Both the position numbers and the translations under genes were made by a program. This document shows positions 29,142 to 37,658 of a stretch of DNA of 64,000 nt, one piece after another (position 1 is the first letter of the stretch; every line of letters starts with the position of its first letter). The DNA comes from Actinobacteria bacterium UBA2184. Its GTDB lineage: Bacteria > Actinomycetota > Coriobacteriia > Anaerosomatales > Anaerosomataceae. Location of the stretch: positions 57,995-121,994 of the forward strand of contig DCVQ01000015.1 of NCBI GenBank assembly GCA_002328745.1, read 5' to 3'. Below the pieces are notes generated by a model. It worked only from the letters and a program-made list of their open reading frames with translations, was not told the DNA's origin and searched no databases.

Positions 29142-29731
29142 TGGCAGCGCCCCTCAACCTGCTTCTCGCCGGTTTCGGCGGCCAGGGCATCCTGTTCGCC
29201 GGCAAGCTCGTCGCGTATGCGGGCCTCATCGAGGGCCGGGAGCTCTCGTGGCTGCCGTCTTACGGCCCCGAGATGCGCGGCGGCACCGCCAACTGCAGCG
29301 TCTGCCTCGCCGACGAGCCCATCGGCTCGCCGCTGGTGCTCGAGCCCGACGTGCTCGTGGCGATGAACCAGCCCTCGCTCGACAAGTTCATCGGCGACGT
29401 GGTCCCCGGCGGCAAGGTCATCGTGGACTCCACGATGTGCACGCGCATCCCCGAGCGGGACGACGTGACGATCTTCCCGGTCCCCGCGACGCAGCTGGCC
29501 GAGGAAGCGGGCCTCAAGGGGCTCGCGAGCGTCATCCTGGTCGGCAAGCTCCTGCGCGAGATCGGCTTCTGCGATCCTGCGGCCCTCGACCAGGCGATCG
29601 CCAAGAGCGTGCCCGCGAAGAAGGCCCACCTCCTCGGCGCCAACCGCAAGGCGTTCGAGATCGGCATGACCAACGAGGACGGGGAGTCCTCGCCGGTGTG
29701 CTCGCTGCCCGAGGGCTGGACTGCCGGGTAG
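29141..29731 (+). CDS. korC: 2-oxoacid:ferredoxin oxidoreductase gamma subunit
   Basis: 196 aa; start overlaps the beta stop (TGATG). LLLAGFGGQGILFAGKLVAY and SYGPEMRGGTANCSVCLAD are signature gamma-subunit motifs, with MNQPSLDKF for subunit contact. Completes the four-subunit enzyme, which suggests anaerobic central metabolism (reductive or amino-acid fermentative). Confidence 0.92.
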   Translation: MAAPLNLLLAGFGGQGILFAGKLVAYAGLIEGRELSWLPSYGPEMRGGTANCSVCLADEPIGSPLVLEPDVLVAMNQPSLDKFIGDVVPGGKVIVDSTMCTRIPERDDVTIFPVPATQLAEEAGLKGLASVILVGKLLREIGFCDPAALDQAIAKSVPAKKAHLLGANRKAFEIGMTNEDGESSPVCSLPEGWTAG

Positions 29732-29761
29732 GGTCTTCAACCGCAACATGAGGAGCGAATC

Positions 29762-30313
29762 ATGACGACGCACCTGGAGGATATCGGCCTGCGCATCAAG
29801 GGGCTGCGCGAGGCCTGCGACATCTCACGGGAGGAGATGGCCAGGGACCTCGGCGTCTCCACGGAGACGTACGCCGCTTACGAGGAGACCGGCGCCGACG
29901 TGCCGATCTCGGCCATCTTCCACATGGCGAGCAAGTTCGGGGTAGACCTCACCGAGATCCTCACGGGGGTCGCCGCGCGGCTCGACACCTACCAGGTAGT
30001 GAAAGCGGGCGCGGGCCGCACGGTCGACCGCTACCCCGGCTACAACTATCAGGACCTGGCCTGGGGCTTCGGCCACAAGATCATGCAGCCGCTGCTCGTG
30101 ACGCTCGATCCCTCCGACGAGCCTGCCGAGCTGGTGACCCACATCGGCCAGGAGTTCAACCTGGTGCTCGAGGGCACCGTGGTCGTCACCTTCGACGACA
30201 AGGAGATCGTTCTCGAGCGAGGCGACAGCATCTACTTCAACCCGCGCCACCCGCACGGGCAGAAGTGCGGGGGCCCCACGCCCGCCCAGTTCGTCACCAT
30301 CATCGCCGAGTAG
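29762..30313 (+). CDS. XRE-cupin transcriptional regulator
   Basis: 183 aa. N-terminal HTH (RIKGLREACDISREEMARDL...TETYAAYEETG, about 12-66) and C-terminal cupin (HIGQEFNLVLEGTVVVTFDD, PHGQ). Such regulators often sit next to acyl-CoA synthetase genes and respond to a small ligand. It follows the oxidoreductase operon by 30 nt and precedes the ligase by 18 nt, so it probably couples them. Confidence 0.85.
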   Translation: MTTHLEDIGLRIKGLREACDISREEMARDLGVSTETYAAYEETGADVPISAIFHMASKFGVDLTEILTGVAARLDTYQVVKAGAGRTVDRYPGYNYQDLAWGFGHKIMQPLLVTLDPSDEPAELVTHIGQEFNLVLEGTVVVTFDDKEIVLERGDSIYFNPRHPHGQKCGGPTPAQFVTIIAE

Positions 30314-30331
30314 CGGCGGGAGAGCCGGAGC

Positions 30332-32005
30332 ATGGACCACATCCTCAAGCGGTACTGCCTTCGCATCGGGTTCGACTCGTACGAGGACTTCATCGCGCAC
30401 TTCACCATCGAGACGCCCGATGACTTCAACTTCGGCTACGACGTCGTGGACGAGTGGGCGCGTGCCGAGCCCGACAAGCGGGCCCTCGTGTGGTGCGATG
30501 ACGACGGCGCCGAGCGCACGTTCACGTTCGCCGAGATTTCGCGCCTCTCCAACCGGATCGCCAACGCCTTCACCGACCTGGGCATCGTCAAGGGCGACGT
30601 GGTCATGCTCGTCCTGCGGCGGCGCTGGGAGTACTGGGTGACGGCCGTGGCGCTCCACAAGATCGGGGCGGTGCTGATCCCCGGGTCGATCCAGCTCACC
30701 GCCAAGGACATCGTGTACCGCGCCGAGAGCGCGGGCGTGAAGATGCTCGTGTGCGTGGCCGACGACTACGTCGTCTCGCAGGCCGAAGCGGCAGCGCCCG
30801 ACGCCCCCACGATCGAGCGGCGCGTGATCGTGGCAGGTTCCCGCGACGGGTGGCTCGGCTTCGATGAGATGCTCGAGGCGCACTCCGACGAGTGGGTGCG
30901 TCCGACGGGCGATGCGGCCACGCGCAACGACGACACGATGGCCATCTACTTCACGTCGGGCACCACCGGCCTCGCGAAGATGGTGAAGCATGACTTCACG
31001 TATCCGCTCGGCCACATCATCACCGCACGCTACTGGCAGCAGGTGGAGGAGGACACGCTGCACCTGAGCGTGTCGGATTCGGGCTGGGCCAAGTTCAGCT
31101 GGGGCAAGATCTACGGCCAGTGGATCTGCGGCGCCACGGTGTTCGGGTACGACATGAAGAAGTTCGTCCCGGCCATGCTCCTGGCGAAGATCGCGCACTA
31201 CGGCCTCACGACGTTCTGTGCGCCCCCCACGATGTACCGCTTCATGCTGCAGGAGAACGTGGCGGACCACGACCTTTCGTCGGTCCACACGTGGACGACC
31301 GCGGGCGAGCCGCTCAACCCCGAGGTGACCAAGCAGTGGGAGGACGTCACCGGCAAGAAGATCCGCGAGGGCTTCGGCCAGACCGAGAGCGTAGTGCTCC
31401 TCGCCACGTTCCCGTGGGTCGAGCCTCGTCCCGGCTCGATGGGCAAGCCGTCTCCGCTCTACAACATCGAGCTCATCGACGAAGACGGCCGCCAGTGCGA
31501 CGACGGCGAAGAGGGCGAGATCTGCGTGGCCGGCCTCACGCGGGCGTGGCCCCCGGGGCTGTTCAGGGGCTACTACCGCGACGAGGTCCTCTCGGCCGAG
31601 GCGGTCGGCGGTGATCGCTACAACACCAAGGACGTCGCGTGGCGCGACTCGGACGGCTACTACTTCTTCGTGGGGCGCAACGACGACGTCATCAAGTGCT
31701 CGGGCTACCGCATCGGCCCGTTCGAGGTCGAGAGCGCGCTCATCGAGCACCCCGCGGTCGTCGAGTGCGCGGTGACCGCCGCGCCCGACCCGGTCCGCGG
31801 CCTCGTCGTGAAGGCCACGATCGTGCTCGCCAAGGGCTGGACGCCGTCGCAGGAGCTCGCGAAGGAGCTGCAGGAGCACGTCAAGAAGACGACCGCTCCC
31901 TACAAGTACCCGAGGATCGTCGAGTTCACCGATGAGCTTCCCAAGACGATCGGCGGCAAGATCAAGCGCGCGCAGATCCGCCACGACAGCGGAGTCCCCG
32001 ACTAA
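30332..32005 (+). CDS. AMP-forming acyl-CoA synthetase
   Basis: 557 aa. Adenylate-forming motifs: YFTSGTTGLAKMVKHD (phosphate-binding loop), FGQTESV (A5), YNTKDVAWRDSDGYYFFVGR (A7), RNDDVIKCSGYRIGP (A8) and TIGGKIKRAQIR with the catalytic Lys (A10). Closest in look to acetyl/medium-chain (ACSM-type) synthetases. It converts a carboxylate, CoA and ATP to acyl-CoA, AMP and PPi. In this operon it may work with the ferredoxin oxidoreductase in reverse directions of acyl-CoA metabolism. Confidence 0.9.
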   Translation: MDHILKRYCLRIGFDSYEDFIAHFTIETPDDFNFGYDVVDEWARAEPDKRALVWCDDDGAERTFTFAEISRLSNRIANAFTDLGIVKGDVVMLVLRRRWEYWVTAVALHKIGAVLIPGSIQLTAKDIVYRAESAGVKMLVCVADDYVVSQAEAAAPDAPTIERRVIVAGSRDGWLGFDEMLEAHSDEWVRPTGDAATRNDDTMAIYFTSGTTGLAKMVKHDFTYPLGHIITARYWQQVEEDTLHLSVSDSGWAKFSWGKIYGQWICGATVFGYDMKKFVPAMLLAKIAHYGLTTFCAPPTMYRFMLQENVADHDLSSVHTWTTAGEPLNPEVTKQWEDVTGKKIREGFGQTESVVLLATFPWVEPRPGSMGKPSPLYNIELIDEDGRQCDDGEEGEICVAGLTRAWPPGLFRGYYRDEVLSAEAVGGDRYNTKDVAWRDSDGYYFFVGRNDDVIKCSGYRIGPFEVESALIEHPAVVECAVTAAPDPVRGLVVKATIVLAKGWTPSQELAKELQEHVKKTTAPYKYPRIVEFTDELPKTIGGKIKRAQIRHDSGVPD

Positions 32006-32058
32006 AGCTCTCGTCGGGGTGCCGCACTCTCTGCTACCCTCATCGTGGGGGGGCGCCT

Positions 32059-32724
32059 GTGGAGACATCGCATGTCGCGGTCGAGAAACGGATGCTGGAG
32101 GCGGCGCTCGCGCCGGGGGCGCACGTGCTCGAAGCAGGCTGCGGCCGGGGTTCGCGCCTCGGGCGGGGCGGGCTGATCGCCGAGATCGTCGGCGTGGACG
32201 TGGACGCGGAGGCTGGCGAGGGGAATCCAGCACTCGATCGCTTCGTCTGCGCCGATCTGTGTGGGCGCCTGCCCTTCGATGACGCCGCGTTCGACCTCGT
32301 GTACTCGAACTTCGCCGCCGAGCACTTCGCTGAGCCGGCCGTGGCGTTCGCGGAGTGGCATCGGGTCCTCCGGAGCGGCGGCGCGGTCGTCATGCTGACG
32401 AGCAACATCGGCAGTCCGTACCTGTGGATCGCTAACCGGCTGCCGCATGCCGTGCGCGTGGCGATCAAACGTTCCGGTCCGGGCGTCGACGAGCGCGATG
32501 TCATTCCCGCAACCTACCGCGCCAACACCCCCGCGAAGCTCAAGCGGCTCATGCGGGACGCCGGGCTCGAACCCGTCGAGGTCGTGATGGTGGCGACCCT
32601 GCACCGCTACGCCGGCGAGAGGCGGGTGCTTGCCGGGGCCCTCCGATTCGCCGAGGCGATACTCCCCCGGTGCGCGCGATCGACGATCGTGGCGCGATTC
32701 GAAGCGGTGGGCGCGGCGCGGTAG
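32059..32724 (+). CDS. Class I SAM-dependent methyltransferase
   Basis: 221 aa from GTG 32059. HVLEAGCGRGSRLG is motif I, IVGVDVDAEA motif II, FDLVYSNFAAEHF motif III and HRVLRSGGAVVMLTSN motif IV. The substrate is unknown; the C-terminal helices (RRVLAGALRFAEAILPR) are membrane-hugging-like and recall lipid or glycan methyltransferases. G-rich leader upstream. Confidence 0.85.
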   Translation: METSHVAVEKRMLEAALAPGAHVLEAGCGRGSRLGRGGLIAEIVGVDVDAEAGEGNPALDRFVCADLCGRLPFDDAAFDLVYSNFAAEHFAEPAVAFAEWHRVLRSGGAVVMLTSNIGSPYLWIANRLPHAVRVAIKRSGPGVDERDVIPATYRANTPAKLKRLMRDAGLEPVEVVMVATLHRYAGERRVLAGALRFAEAILPRCARSTIVARFEAVGAAR

Positions 32725-32819
32725 GCGTCGGGCGACGGCGACCGGTGTGCGATTTGCTGCGCATGCCGGTACAATGCGCGTGCCGGGACGTCCGGCGCGA
32801 GACCTCGGGAGGGGCACGG

Positions 32820-34079
32820 GTGCGGTTCCTGCGTGCGATAGGGACGTTCGCGGCGGTCGTCGTCGTGAGCGCGGCCGTCACGGTCGGTGCGCTCATCGGC
32901 ACCGACTCGGTGCTGGCTCTCGGGGGAGCGCCGTCCCTGCAGCAGGTGTGGCCCGAGGTCGCGTCCGAGCGCAGCACGCCCGAGCCGCCGCCGAGAATCG
33001 TGGAGTTCACCGTCGCGGCCGTCGGCGACCTCATGACTCACGGCCCCCAGATCGACTCGGCGAAGACCGCGAGCGGCTACGACTTCAACCCGTGCTTCGC
33101 TCCGGTCGCCCCGCGCATCTCCGCGGCCGATCTCGCCATCGGCAATCTCGAGACGACGCTCTCGGGCGCAGACCGGGGGTACTCGGGCTACCCGCAGTTC
33201 AACGCGCCCGACGCGTACGCCGAGGCGCTCGTTGCCGCCGGCTTCGACGTGCTCACCACCGCCAACAACCACAACCTCGACCGCGGGCCCACCGGGCTCG
33301 TGCGCACGCTCGAGGTGCTCGACGGCCTCGGTGCGCTGCACACGGGCACGGCGCGCACGGCTGAGGAGGCGGCCACCACGCTGGTGACAGAGGTCAAGGG
33401 CGTGAAGATCGCGATCCTTGCGTACACGTACGGAATGAACGGCTTCACCGCGCCGTCGGACAAGCCCTGGATGGTGAACGTCCTGAACGTCGGTAAGATG
33501 ACCGAGGCGGTCAAGGCGGCCCGCGCCCTCGAGGTCGACCTCGTCATCGTCAGCATCCACAACGGCGTCGAGTACCAGCGGCAGCCGTCGGCGTCGCAGC
33601 GTCAGGTCGAGGAGGCGATGATCGAGGCGGGGGCCGATATCGTGCTCGGCAGCCACCCGCACGTCATCCAGCCCATGGAGACGATCGAGGTGGCCGAGGC
33701 CGACGGCTCCACGCGCACGGCGTTCATCATCCACTCGCTCGGCAACTTCGTCTCCAACCAACGGGAGCGCTACCGCAACACCGGACTCATCCTCGAGTTC
33801 GGCATGGAGAAGAACCTGCGCACCGATAAGACCACGCTCGTCTCGGTCGAGTACGTGCCGGTGTGGGTGGACGACGTGGATGCGACCGGCAAGGAGCACC
33901 GCGTGCTGCCCATCCGCGACGTGCTCGACGACCCCGCCTACCCGGGTGTGAGCGCCGACGACCGCGCCCGGATGCAGCAGGCGTGGGACGACACCACGAC
34001 GCATCTCGGGGGAACGGGCGAGGCGTCCGACGATCCCGGGGCGCTCGTCTTCTACGGGAAGCCTCTCGCGCGCCAGTAG
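32820..34079 (+). CDS. CapA/PgsA-like metallophosphatase-fold protein
   Basis: 419 aa from GTG 32820 (GGGAGGGG upstream). N-terminal export helix (FAAVVVVSAAVTVGALIG), then the CapA domain: AAVGDLMTHGPQ, ADLAIGNLETTLSG, VLTTANNHNLDRGP (NNH motif), ILAYTYGMNGF, and VLGSHPHVIQPMET. CapA-family proteins take part in polyglutamate capsule or wall polymer assembly in the cell envelope. No capB/capC neighbours are visible, so the polymer is unknown. Confidence 0.85.
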   Translation: MRFLRAIGTFAAVVVVSAAVTVGALIGTDSVLALGGAPSLQQVWPEVASERSTPEPPPRIVEFTVAAVGDLMTHGPQIDSAKTASGYDFNPCFAPVAPRISAADLAIGNLETTLSGADRGYSGYPQFNAPDAYAEALVAAGFDVLTTANNHNLDRGPTGLVRTLEVLDGLGALHTGTARTAEEAATTLVTEVKGVKIAILAYTYGMNGFTAPSDKPWMVNVLNVGKMTEAVKAARALEVDLVIVSIHNGVEYQRQPSASQRQVEEAMIEAGADIVLGSHPHVIQPMETIEVAEADGSTRTAFIIHSLGNFVSNQRERYRNTGLILEFGMEKNLRTDKTTLVSVEYVPVWVDDVDATGKEHRVLPIRDVLDDPAYPGVSADDRARMQQAWDDTTTHLGGTGEASDDPGALVFYGKPLARQ

Positions 34080-34134
34080 GCGGCGTGCCACCGACCCTGC
34101 GGCACCTCGCGCGCCCGCGGGTCCGTGCGGGCCG

Positions 34135-34965
34135 CTAGCGCTCGCCGCCGCGGTCGGGCTCCGGCCCGAAGCGCGTCCCCCGGTCGGCGGCGTCGATGGC
34201 GGCCATCTCGGCATCCGCGAGCGCGAAATCGAACACCCCGGCGTTCTCGGCGATGCGTTCCGCGTGCACCGACTTCGGGATCACCACGGCGCCGTGCTGC
34301 AACAGCCAGCGGAGCGCCACCTGTGCGGGGCTCTTGTCGTGGCGCTGGGCGGCCTCGACGAGCGTCGGCTCCTCGGCGACGCGGCCCTTCATGAGCGGCG
34401 CCCACGCCTCGACCGCGATGCCGCGGGCCTCGCAGTACGCCCGAAGCGACGGCTGCTGGAGCCAGGGGTGAAACTCGTACTGGTCCACCATCGGCGCGAC
34501 CTCGGCGACGGCGAGCAGCGACTCGAGGTGGTGCTCCAGGTGGTTGCACACGCCGATCGCGCGGACGGCGCCCTCGGCGTAGAGACGCTCCAGGGCGCGC
34601 CAGGTCTCGCGGGTCTGCGCGCGGGGCCAGTGGACGAGGTACAGGTCGAGGTACCCCGTGCCGAGCCGGCGCAGGCTGCGCTCGAAGGCTGCGAGCGTCG
34701 CGTCGTATCCCTGCTCGTCGTTCCAGACCTTGCTGGCCAGGAAGACGTCCTCCCGCGGCACGCCGCTCGCGCCGAGCGCCGCGCCGATGCCCGCCTCGTT
34801 GCCGTAGAGCGAGGCCGTGTCGATGCTGCGGTAGCCGAGCGCAAGGGCGGTCGTCACCGCCAGCTCCACGTCGCCGCCCTCGGCGGACTTGTAGGTGCCC
34901 AGCCCGAAGCGCGGCATGGCGACGCCGTTGGCGAGCGTGATCGTGTCCGAGAGTCCTGTGAGCAT
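34135..34965 (-). CDS. Aldo/keto reductase
   Basis: 276 aa, ATG 34965 behind GGAGGTG. AKR motifs: MPRFGLGTYKSAEGG, YRSIDTASLYGNEAGIG (Asp and Tyr of the active site), LASKVWNDEQG (Lys), YLDLYLVHWP (His), QYEFHPWLQQ and VIPKSVHAERIAEN (NADPH binding). Reduces carbonyls with NADPH. Convergent with the CapA-like gene, divergent from the phosphoribosyltransferase. Confidence 0.92.
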   Translation of the reverse strand: MLTGLSDTITLANGVAMPRFGLGTYKSAEGGDVELAVTTALALGYRSIDTASLYGNEAGIGAALGASGVPREDVFLASKVWNDEQGYDATLAAFERSLRRLGTGYLDLYLVHWPRAQTRETWRALERLYAEGAVRAIGVCNHLEHHLESLLAVAEVAPMVDQYEFHPWLQQPSLRAYCEARGIAVEAWAPLMKGRVAEEPTLVEAAQRHDKSPAQVALRWLLQHGAVVIPKSVHAERIAENAGVFDFALADAEMAAIDAADRGTRFGPEPDRGGER

Positions 34966-35046
34966 GTCGGCACCTCCGGTCCCATCATACCCGCGCGCGC
35001 GGTTCGGGCGCGGGAGTGGGGATGAACTTCGCGGGGGGTGGTGGCG

Positions 35047-35670
35047 ATGTTCTCGGACAGGACCGAAGCGGGCAGGCTGCTTGCGCGTGCGCTTCACGCG
35101 GCGATGACACCCGATGCGTTGGTGCTCGGCATTCCCCGCGGCGGCGTGATCGTCGCCGCCGAGGTGGCCCGTCTGCTCGCGCTCGATCTCGACATCGTGG
35201 TCGTGCGCAAGATCGGCGCGCCGAACGATCCCGAGTACGCCGTGGGTGCGGTCGACGAGAACGGCGCGATCATCGGCGGGGCGTATGCCGAAGACGACGC
35301 CTACCTGATGCGCGCGGCCGCGGCGGCGCGGGAGGAGATCGGGCGCCGCATGGAGGTCTACCGCGGCGACCGGGCGCGTCCGCGGGTCGCGGGGCGTGAT
35401 GTGGCCGTCGTCGACGACGGCATCGCCACAGGGCTCACCGTCCAGGCGGCAGTGCGCTCGCTGCGCGCCCGGGGCGCGACACGGGTGATAGTGGCGGCGC
35501 CCGTGGCCTCGGCAGAGGCCGCCCGCGAGCTCGCGGGCGTGGCGGACGACGTCATCGTGCTCGACATCCCTGACGCCTTCGGTGCGGTCGGGGCGTTCTA
35601 CCGCGACTTCGCGCAGACGGCCGATGCCGAGGTCGTCGCCGCGCTCAGGGAGGCGTGGGCCCGAAAGTGA
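35047..35670 (+). CDS. Phosphoribosyltransferase-domain protein
   Basis: 207 aa from ATG 35047. PRGGVIVAAEVARLL and VRKIGAPNDPEYAVGAV precede the PRPP signature VAVVDDGIATGLTVQAA; IVAAPVASAEAARELA follows. Resembles the stand-alone PRTase family often paired with hydrolases. Substrate unknown. Terminator immediately after. Confidence 0.88.
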   Translation: MFSDRTEAGRLLARALHAAMTPDALVLGIPRGGVIVAAEVARLLALDLDIVVVRKIGAPNDPEYAVGAVDENGAIIGGAYAEDDAYLMRAAAAAREEIGRRMEVYRGDRARPRVAGRDVAVVDDGIATGLTVQAAVRSLRARGATRVIVAAPVASAEAARELAGVADDVIVLDIPDAFGAVGAFYRDFAQTADAEVVAALREAWARK

Positions 35671-35671
35671 A

Positions 35672-35696
35672 CGGACCCGCTGGGTGAGCGGGTCCG
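35672..35696. terminator. Hairpin terminator
   Basis: CGGACCCGCT (35672-35681) pairs with 35687-35696 around GGGTG, just after the stop of the phosphoribosyltransferase gene. It probably also terminates the converging PASTA kinase gene ending at 35721. Confidence 0.75.
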
Positions 35697-35720
35697 TGTG
35701 CGATCGGGCTGCGGGCCGGC

Positions 35721-37580
35721 CTACGGCTCCTCGGGCGTCTTGCCGACCTCGATCTCGACGATATCGCCGCGCTTGGCCGACGCGCCGGGGATCGGCGACT
35801 GGTTGATCACCAGGCCGTCGTCATCTTCGGCCGCGTCCACGTACACCACCTTCGGCACGAGGCCGGCGCCCATGATCTCCGAGCGGGCCGATGCCTCGTC
35901 CTGGTCGCGGACGTCGGGCACCAGGATGACCTCGGGACCCTTCGAGACGACGAGGGTGACCGTGCTCCCCGTTTCGTACACCACGTTGGGATCGGGTGTC
36001 TGTGAGATCACGCTGCCCTTGGCCACGGTGTCGCTGAAATCCTCGGTGCTCGTCACCACGAATCCGGCCGCCTCGAGGTCGGCCTTCGCCGCGGCGAGCG
36101 GCTTGCCGATCACGTCGGGGACCTTCACCTGCTCGACGCCGTCCGAGACGTAGAGCGTCACGCGTGTGTTCTTGGGCACTTCAGCGTTGGCCTCGGGGTC
36201 GGTGCGGATGACCTGGCCCTTGGGGATCTCGGCGTTGAACTCCTTGATCGTGCGGTCGTAGTCGAGGCCCGAATCCTCGGCCCGCAGCAGCTCGATCGCG
36301 TCGGCTTCCTCCAGGCCGGTGAGGTCGGGCACCACGACCCTCGCGACCCCCACGCTGACGACGATATTGACCGCTGCCCCCTCCTCCACCTCTTTGCCGG
36401 CCTCGGGGTCCTGGCGGATGATCAGTCCGACGTCGATCGTCTCGCTGTTCTCGGTGGTGACCTCGCCGAGCGTCAGGTCGGCCGTGGTGAGTTCGGCCCG
36501 GGCCTGCTCCTCGGTGAGTCCGGACAGCGTGGGCACGAGTACGCCCTTGTCATCGAACGCGCCGAGCGCCCACGCGACGCCAAGGCCGAGGATGGCCAGC
36601 ACGACGGCGCCGACGGCCACCCACACCCAGGGGCTCGTGCGACGCTCCGGCACGGGCTGCACGCGCGGCCCCCCGGTGCGGGCCTGCTGCGTGGAGCGCT
36701 CCATGGGCGGCAGCACGCTCGTGTGGCCGGGCTCGCCGCCGCCGTACGAGCCGCCGATGGCGGCCTCGCCGTCGAGGACCCGCTTGAGGTCGGCGCGCAT
36801 CTCGGCGGCCGAGGTGTATCGCTCGCCGGGATTCTTGCGCAGCGCGCGCATGATGACCGCCTCGAGGGCCGGCGGGATCGAGGCCCGTACCGACCGCGGG
36901 GGAGCGGGCTTGTCGTTGACCTGCATCAGCGCGGTCGCGACCGGCGTCTCGCCGTTGAACGGCAGCGTCCCGGTGGCCATCTCGTAGAGCGTCACGCCGA
37001 GCGAGTAGAGATCGGAGGCCGGGCCGAGCGGACGTCCCTGTGCCTGCTCAGGGCTGATGTACTGCGCGGTGCCGAGCACCGAGTTCGTCTGGGTCATCGT
37101 GGTGTTGCCCGCGCGGGCGATGCCGAAGTCCATCACCTTGATGGTGCCGTCGGGCGTGAGCACGATGTTGTGCGGCTTGATGTCGCGGTGGATGATGTCG
37201 TAGCCGTGGGCGACCGCAAGGGCGGCGCAGACCTGCGCGGCGTACTCGGCGGCGCGCTTCGGGTCGAGCGGACCGCGCTCGGTGACGAGCGTCTTGAGGT
37301 CGGTGCCGGCCACGAACTCCATCACGATGTAGTACGTCTCGCCGTCGCGGCCCCAGTCGTAGATGTTCACTATGTTGGGGTGGGAGAGGTTGGCCGCCGC
37401 CTGCGCCTCCTGCCGGAAGCGCGCGACGAAGTTGGGCTCGCTCGCGTACCGGGGGTGCAGCACCTTGACGGCGACCGTGCGGCCGAGGACTTCGTCGACG
37501 GCCTTGTACACGTCGGCCATGCCCCCGGAGCCGATCTTCTCGATGACGCGGTATCTGCGTCCGAATACGAGGTCTTCCAC
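35721..37580 (-). CDS. pknB: PASTA-domain Ser/Thr protein kinase (PknB type)
   Basis: 619 aa from GTG 37580 (GAGAGGGCAGG upstream). Kinase domain: GSGGMADVYKA, VAVKVLHP (Lys), IIHRDIKPHNIVL (RD kinase) and VMDFGIARAG; TQTNSVLGTAQYISPEQA is the activation segment. A single transmembrane helix (WVWVAVGAVVLAILGLGVAWAL) separates four PASTA repeats (VPTLSG, VPDLTG, VPDVIG, VPDVRD starts). It senses peptidoglycan or lipid II and controls growth and division. Last gene of the fha-pstP-SEDS/PBP cluster. Confidence 0.93.
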   Translation of the reverse strand: MEDLVFGRRYRVIEKIGSGGMADVYKAVDEVLGRTVAVKVLHPRYASEPNFVARFRQEAQAAANLSHPNIVNIYDWGRDGETYYIVMEFVAGTDLKTLVTERGPLDPKRAAEYAAQVCAALAVAHGYDIIHRDIKPHNIVLTPDGTIKVMDFGIARAGNTTMTQTNSVLGTAQYISPEQAQGRPLGPASDLYSLGVTLYEMATGTLPFNGETPVATALMQVNDKPAPPRSVRASIPPALEAVIMRALRKNPGERYTSAAEMRADLKRVLDGEAAIGGSYGGGEPGHTSVLPPMERSTQQARTGGPRVQPVPERRTSPWVWVAVGAVVLAILGLGVAWALGAFDDKGVLVPTLSGLTEEQARAELTTADLTLGEVTTENSETIDVGLIIRQDPEAGKEVEEGAAVNIVVSVGVARVVVPDLTGLEEADAIELLRAEDSGLDYDRTIKEFNAEIPKGQVIRTDPEANAEVPKNTRVTLYVSDGVEQVKVPDVIGKPLAAAKADLEAAGFVVTSTEDFSDTVAKGSVISQTPDPNVVYETGSTVTLVVSKGPEVILVPDVRDQDEASARSEIMGAGLVPKVVYVDAAEDDDGLVINQSPIPGASAKRGDIVEIEVGKTPEEP

Positions 37581-37658
37581 CGGTACCTGCCCTCTCTCAC
37601 CTGCGCTGACGCGCACGAACGCCGATCTATTCTAACCCAAACGCACCCTCTCTCGCCC

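Noticed and set aside
29825..32233. 802-residue open frame on the minus strand opposite the regulator, synthetase and methyltransferase genes
   Set aside because: High-GC shadow frame with Arg/Asp/His-rich repetitive composition; the plus-strand genes have clear family motifs throughout.
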